From an uncultured Eubacteriales bacterium (lineage in GTDB: Bacteria; Bacillota; Clostridia; Peptostreptococcales; Anaerovoracaceae), in the NCBI GenBank assembly GCA_902778565.1, contig CACYYH010000011.1:1-39931 (forward strand): 39,931 nucleotides of DNA, written 5' to 3'. A model generated the notes under the pieces. That model saw only the letters and a list, made by a program, of their open reading frames with translations, did no database searches and had not been told where the DNA came from. Of the stretch, positions 38,641-39,931 are shown piece by piece; position 1 is the first letter of the stretch; every line of letters begins with the position of its first letter. The position numbers and the translations under genes were made by a program.

Positions 38641-39816
38641 TTGAAAGAATTCATCTGGAAAAAATTCATAAAAGATCATGAGAACATTAAGGATCCAATC
38701 GTCAGGAGCCGCTATACAAGGCTCACCGGCTTCATGGGAATAGCTGTGAATACGGTGCTTTGCATAATCAAGATAATCATTGGTCTTACCATACATTCCA
38801 TCGCTGTCATGGCTGACGGTATCCACGATATGGCAGACTCGCTGGCGGCATCGGTCACATTGATCGGAGCAAATTTGGCAAAGAAGCCTGCAGACGAGGA
38901 TCATCCTTATGGCCACGCCAGATCGGAGTACATCGCAAGCCTTGTGGTCTCCGGAATAATCATGTTCGTTGGATATGAACTTCTGAAAAACTCGGTTGAG
39001 AAATGCATGCATCCCGTGGAATCCGAGTTTTCATGGGCGATCGTCGGTTTCATGGTATTCGCCATACTGCTCAAGGGTTCAAGCTCACTATTCATCATAG
39101 CGACAGGAAAGCGCATTAGTTCGCTTCCTGTTATAGCCGCCGGAACGGACAACAGGAATGACGTCATAACGAGTATACTCATTCTTATAGGAATGCTGGT
39201 ACATCATTTCACCGGATTTGACCCGGACGGTTATCTGGGAATAGTTATGTCGATATTTATCCTTTACTCAGGATTTACCCTTATCAGGCAGACTGTGGAT
39301 CAGCTTCTGGGTGCCAGACCTGATCCTGAGATGGTAAAGGAGATGGAGGAGATAATAGAATCTCACCCCGTGGTGCTTGACGCACATGATCTGGTGATAC
39401 ACAGCTATGGTCCCGGAAGGACTTATGCCACCTTCCATGCGGAAGTGGATGCGGACAGCGACATAATGGAAGTTCACGACGCGTTGGATCACATCGAAAG
39501 GGAAATAAGCGAGAAACTGGGTATCAACGTGACCTGTCATATGGATCCGGTATTCGCAGATGACCCCATCAGAAAAGAGCTTGGAAGAACCATCGGAAGA
39601 GTTTTAGAAGGATATACTCAGGTCAAAGGATTCCACGATCTCAGGATCGTTCATGACGAGGATACCACTAAGGTAAGCTTCGACGTGGAGGTGGCTCCCG
39701 GAAAAGATTTTGACGGAGCAGAAATATACGGCAAACTGGCGGATGCCATCAAGTCCATGAACGGTGAACTGGAGATAGACATAAACTTCGATCAGGCATA
39801 TACGGTAACGAAATAA
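38641..39816 (+). CDS. Cation diffusion facilitator family transporter, possibly manganese-type
   Basis: A 391-residue divalent-metal/proton antiporter with about six membrane segments and a long cytoplasmic C-terminal part containing the CDF dimerisation domain (SHPVVLDAHDLVIHSYGPGRTYATFHAEVD). In the transport site the helix-2 residues are Asp59 and Asp63 (ADGIHDMADS), and the helix-5 residues are Asp171 and Asp175 (GTDNRNDVIT). Zinc-type CDFs such as YiiP have histidine at the position of Asp171, so the all-aspartate set points to manganese or iron rather than zinc, by inference. The start is TTG with GAGG about 9 bases upstream, 17 bases after the ribbon-helix-helix gene. Confidence 0.9.
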   Translation: MKEFIWKKFIKDHENIKDPIVRSRYTRLTGFMGIAVNTVLCIIKIIIGLTIHSIAVMADGIHDMADSLAASVTLIGANLAKKPADEDHPYGHARSEYIASLVVSGIIMFVGYELLKNSVEKCMHPVESEFSWAIVGFMVFAILLKGSSSLFIIATGKRISSLPVIAAGTDNRNDVITSILILIGMLVHHFTGFDPDGYLGIVMSIFILYSGFTLIRQTVDQLLGARPDPEMVKEMEEIIESHPVVLDAHDLVIHSYGPGRTYATFHAEVDADSDIMEVHDALDHIEREISEKLGINVTCHMDPVFADDPIRKELGRTIGRVLEGYTQVKGFHDLRIVHDEDTTKVSFDVEVAPGKDFDGAEIYGKLADAIKSMNGELEIDINFDQAYTVTK

Positions 39817-39836
39817 AAAAGACGAGGATCATTCCT

Positions 39837-39861
39837 TGAACTAGTCAACAAAAAGTAGACA
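39837..39861. mobile_element. Terminal inverted repeat of an IS3-type element running off the right edge
   Basis: A 25-bp TG...CA sequence containing CAACAAAAAGTAGACA, similar in form to IS3/IS150-type ends, sits 11 bases outside the stop codon of a transposase C-terminus that reads inward from the right edge. Only one end is in the window. A target duplication would start just left of 39837. Confidence 0.6.
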
Positions 39862-39871
39862 AACTAAAAAA

Positions 39872-39931
39872 CTATACAAAGCCCATTTCGGTTCTAAACT
39901 GGACTGGGCTTTTGTATTTGAGAGCATATGC
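39872..39931 (-). CDS. C-terminal fragment of an IS3-family transposase (OrfB), cut by the window edge
   Basis: The last 60 bases of the minus strand encode 19 residues and a TAG stop, AYALKYKSPVQFRTEMGFV. The SPVQFR block, coming close before the stop, is characteristic of the end of IS150-group OrfB transposases (usual form SPVxYR). The rest lies beyond the right edge. The codons also form a long hairpin (TACAAAGCCCA with TGGGCTTTTGTA) that could stop transcription from the CDF gene. Confidence 0.7.
   Translation of the reverse strand, partial: AYALKYKSPVQFRTEMGFV

Overview
The window looks like chromosomal DNA from an anaerobic, Gram-positive, fermentative member of the Clostridia (Bacillota). 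The support is an [FeFe]-hydrogenase with a flavin/iron-sulfur partner, a Rex redox repressor, a 2[4Fe-4S] ferredoxin, a rubrerythrin-like peroxidase, HrcA-type CIRCE control of groESL, SAM and FMN riboswitches, AGGAGG ribosome-binding sites and consensus sigma-A promoters. Arginine is mostly AGA/AGG. The genus cannot be named from sequence alone. Most genes are housekeeping, and no rRNA or tRNA gene was seen.

Layout. 1-320: a SAM-I riboswitch and its promoter face left towards a gene just outside the window, divergent from an operon of two unknown proteins and a fused permease-ATPase ABC transporter (321-2972). 2973-3241: a gene-free stretch with an array of inverted repeats. 3242-5529 (minus): an aminotransferase and a lipoprotein binding protein that probably serves the fused transporter. 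5743-9359: flavin oxidoreductase plus [FeFe]-hydrogenase. 9426-10266 (minus): deoC and a 58-residue membrane protein. 10536-16603: aspartokinase, cytidylate-kinase-like protein, a 59-residue membrane protein, metG, tatD, tilS. 16683-20783: ftsH, a PucR-type regulator and a tRNA-dihydrouridine synthase carrying a GC-rich patch. 20869-22603: two small membrane proteins and NAD(P)H-hydrate epimerase. 22604-23017: a second inverted-repeat array. 23018-23557 (minus): rubrerythrin.

23813-25915: a solute-binding protein with an apparently leaderless mRNA, a NifU-like protein and an unknown protein. 25918-31421: an FMN riboswitch, ribU, then tsaE-tsaB-rimI-tsaD and an ABC-F ATPase in one tight run. 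31552-32665: acpP, rex and a divergent ferredoxin. 32750-34406: a P-loop/Asp23-like fusion overlapping an 8-oxoguanine glycosylase. 34436-36501: promoter, CIRCE and groESL. 36610-39816: a membrane protein, an SPFH protein with a ribbon-helix-helix protein, and a cation diffusion facilitator. The right edge is the end of an IS3-type element.

The most unusual material is the pair of repeat arrays at about 2991-3202 and 22622-22917. Each lies between two convergent genes. Each alternates a short motif with its reverse complement at nearly constant spacing, while the sequence between copies is unrelated. The two arrays use different motifs but the same geometry, and paired base changes preserve the hairpins. 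I do not recognise this as a named element.
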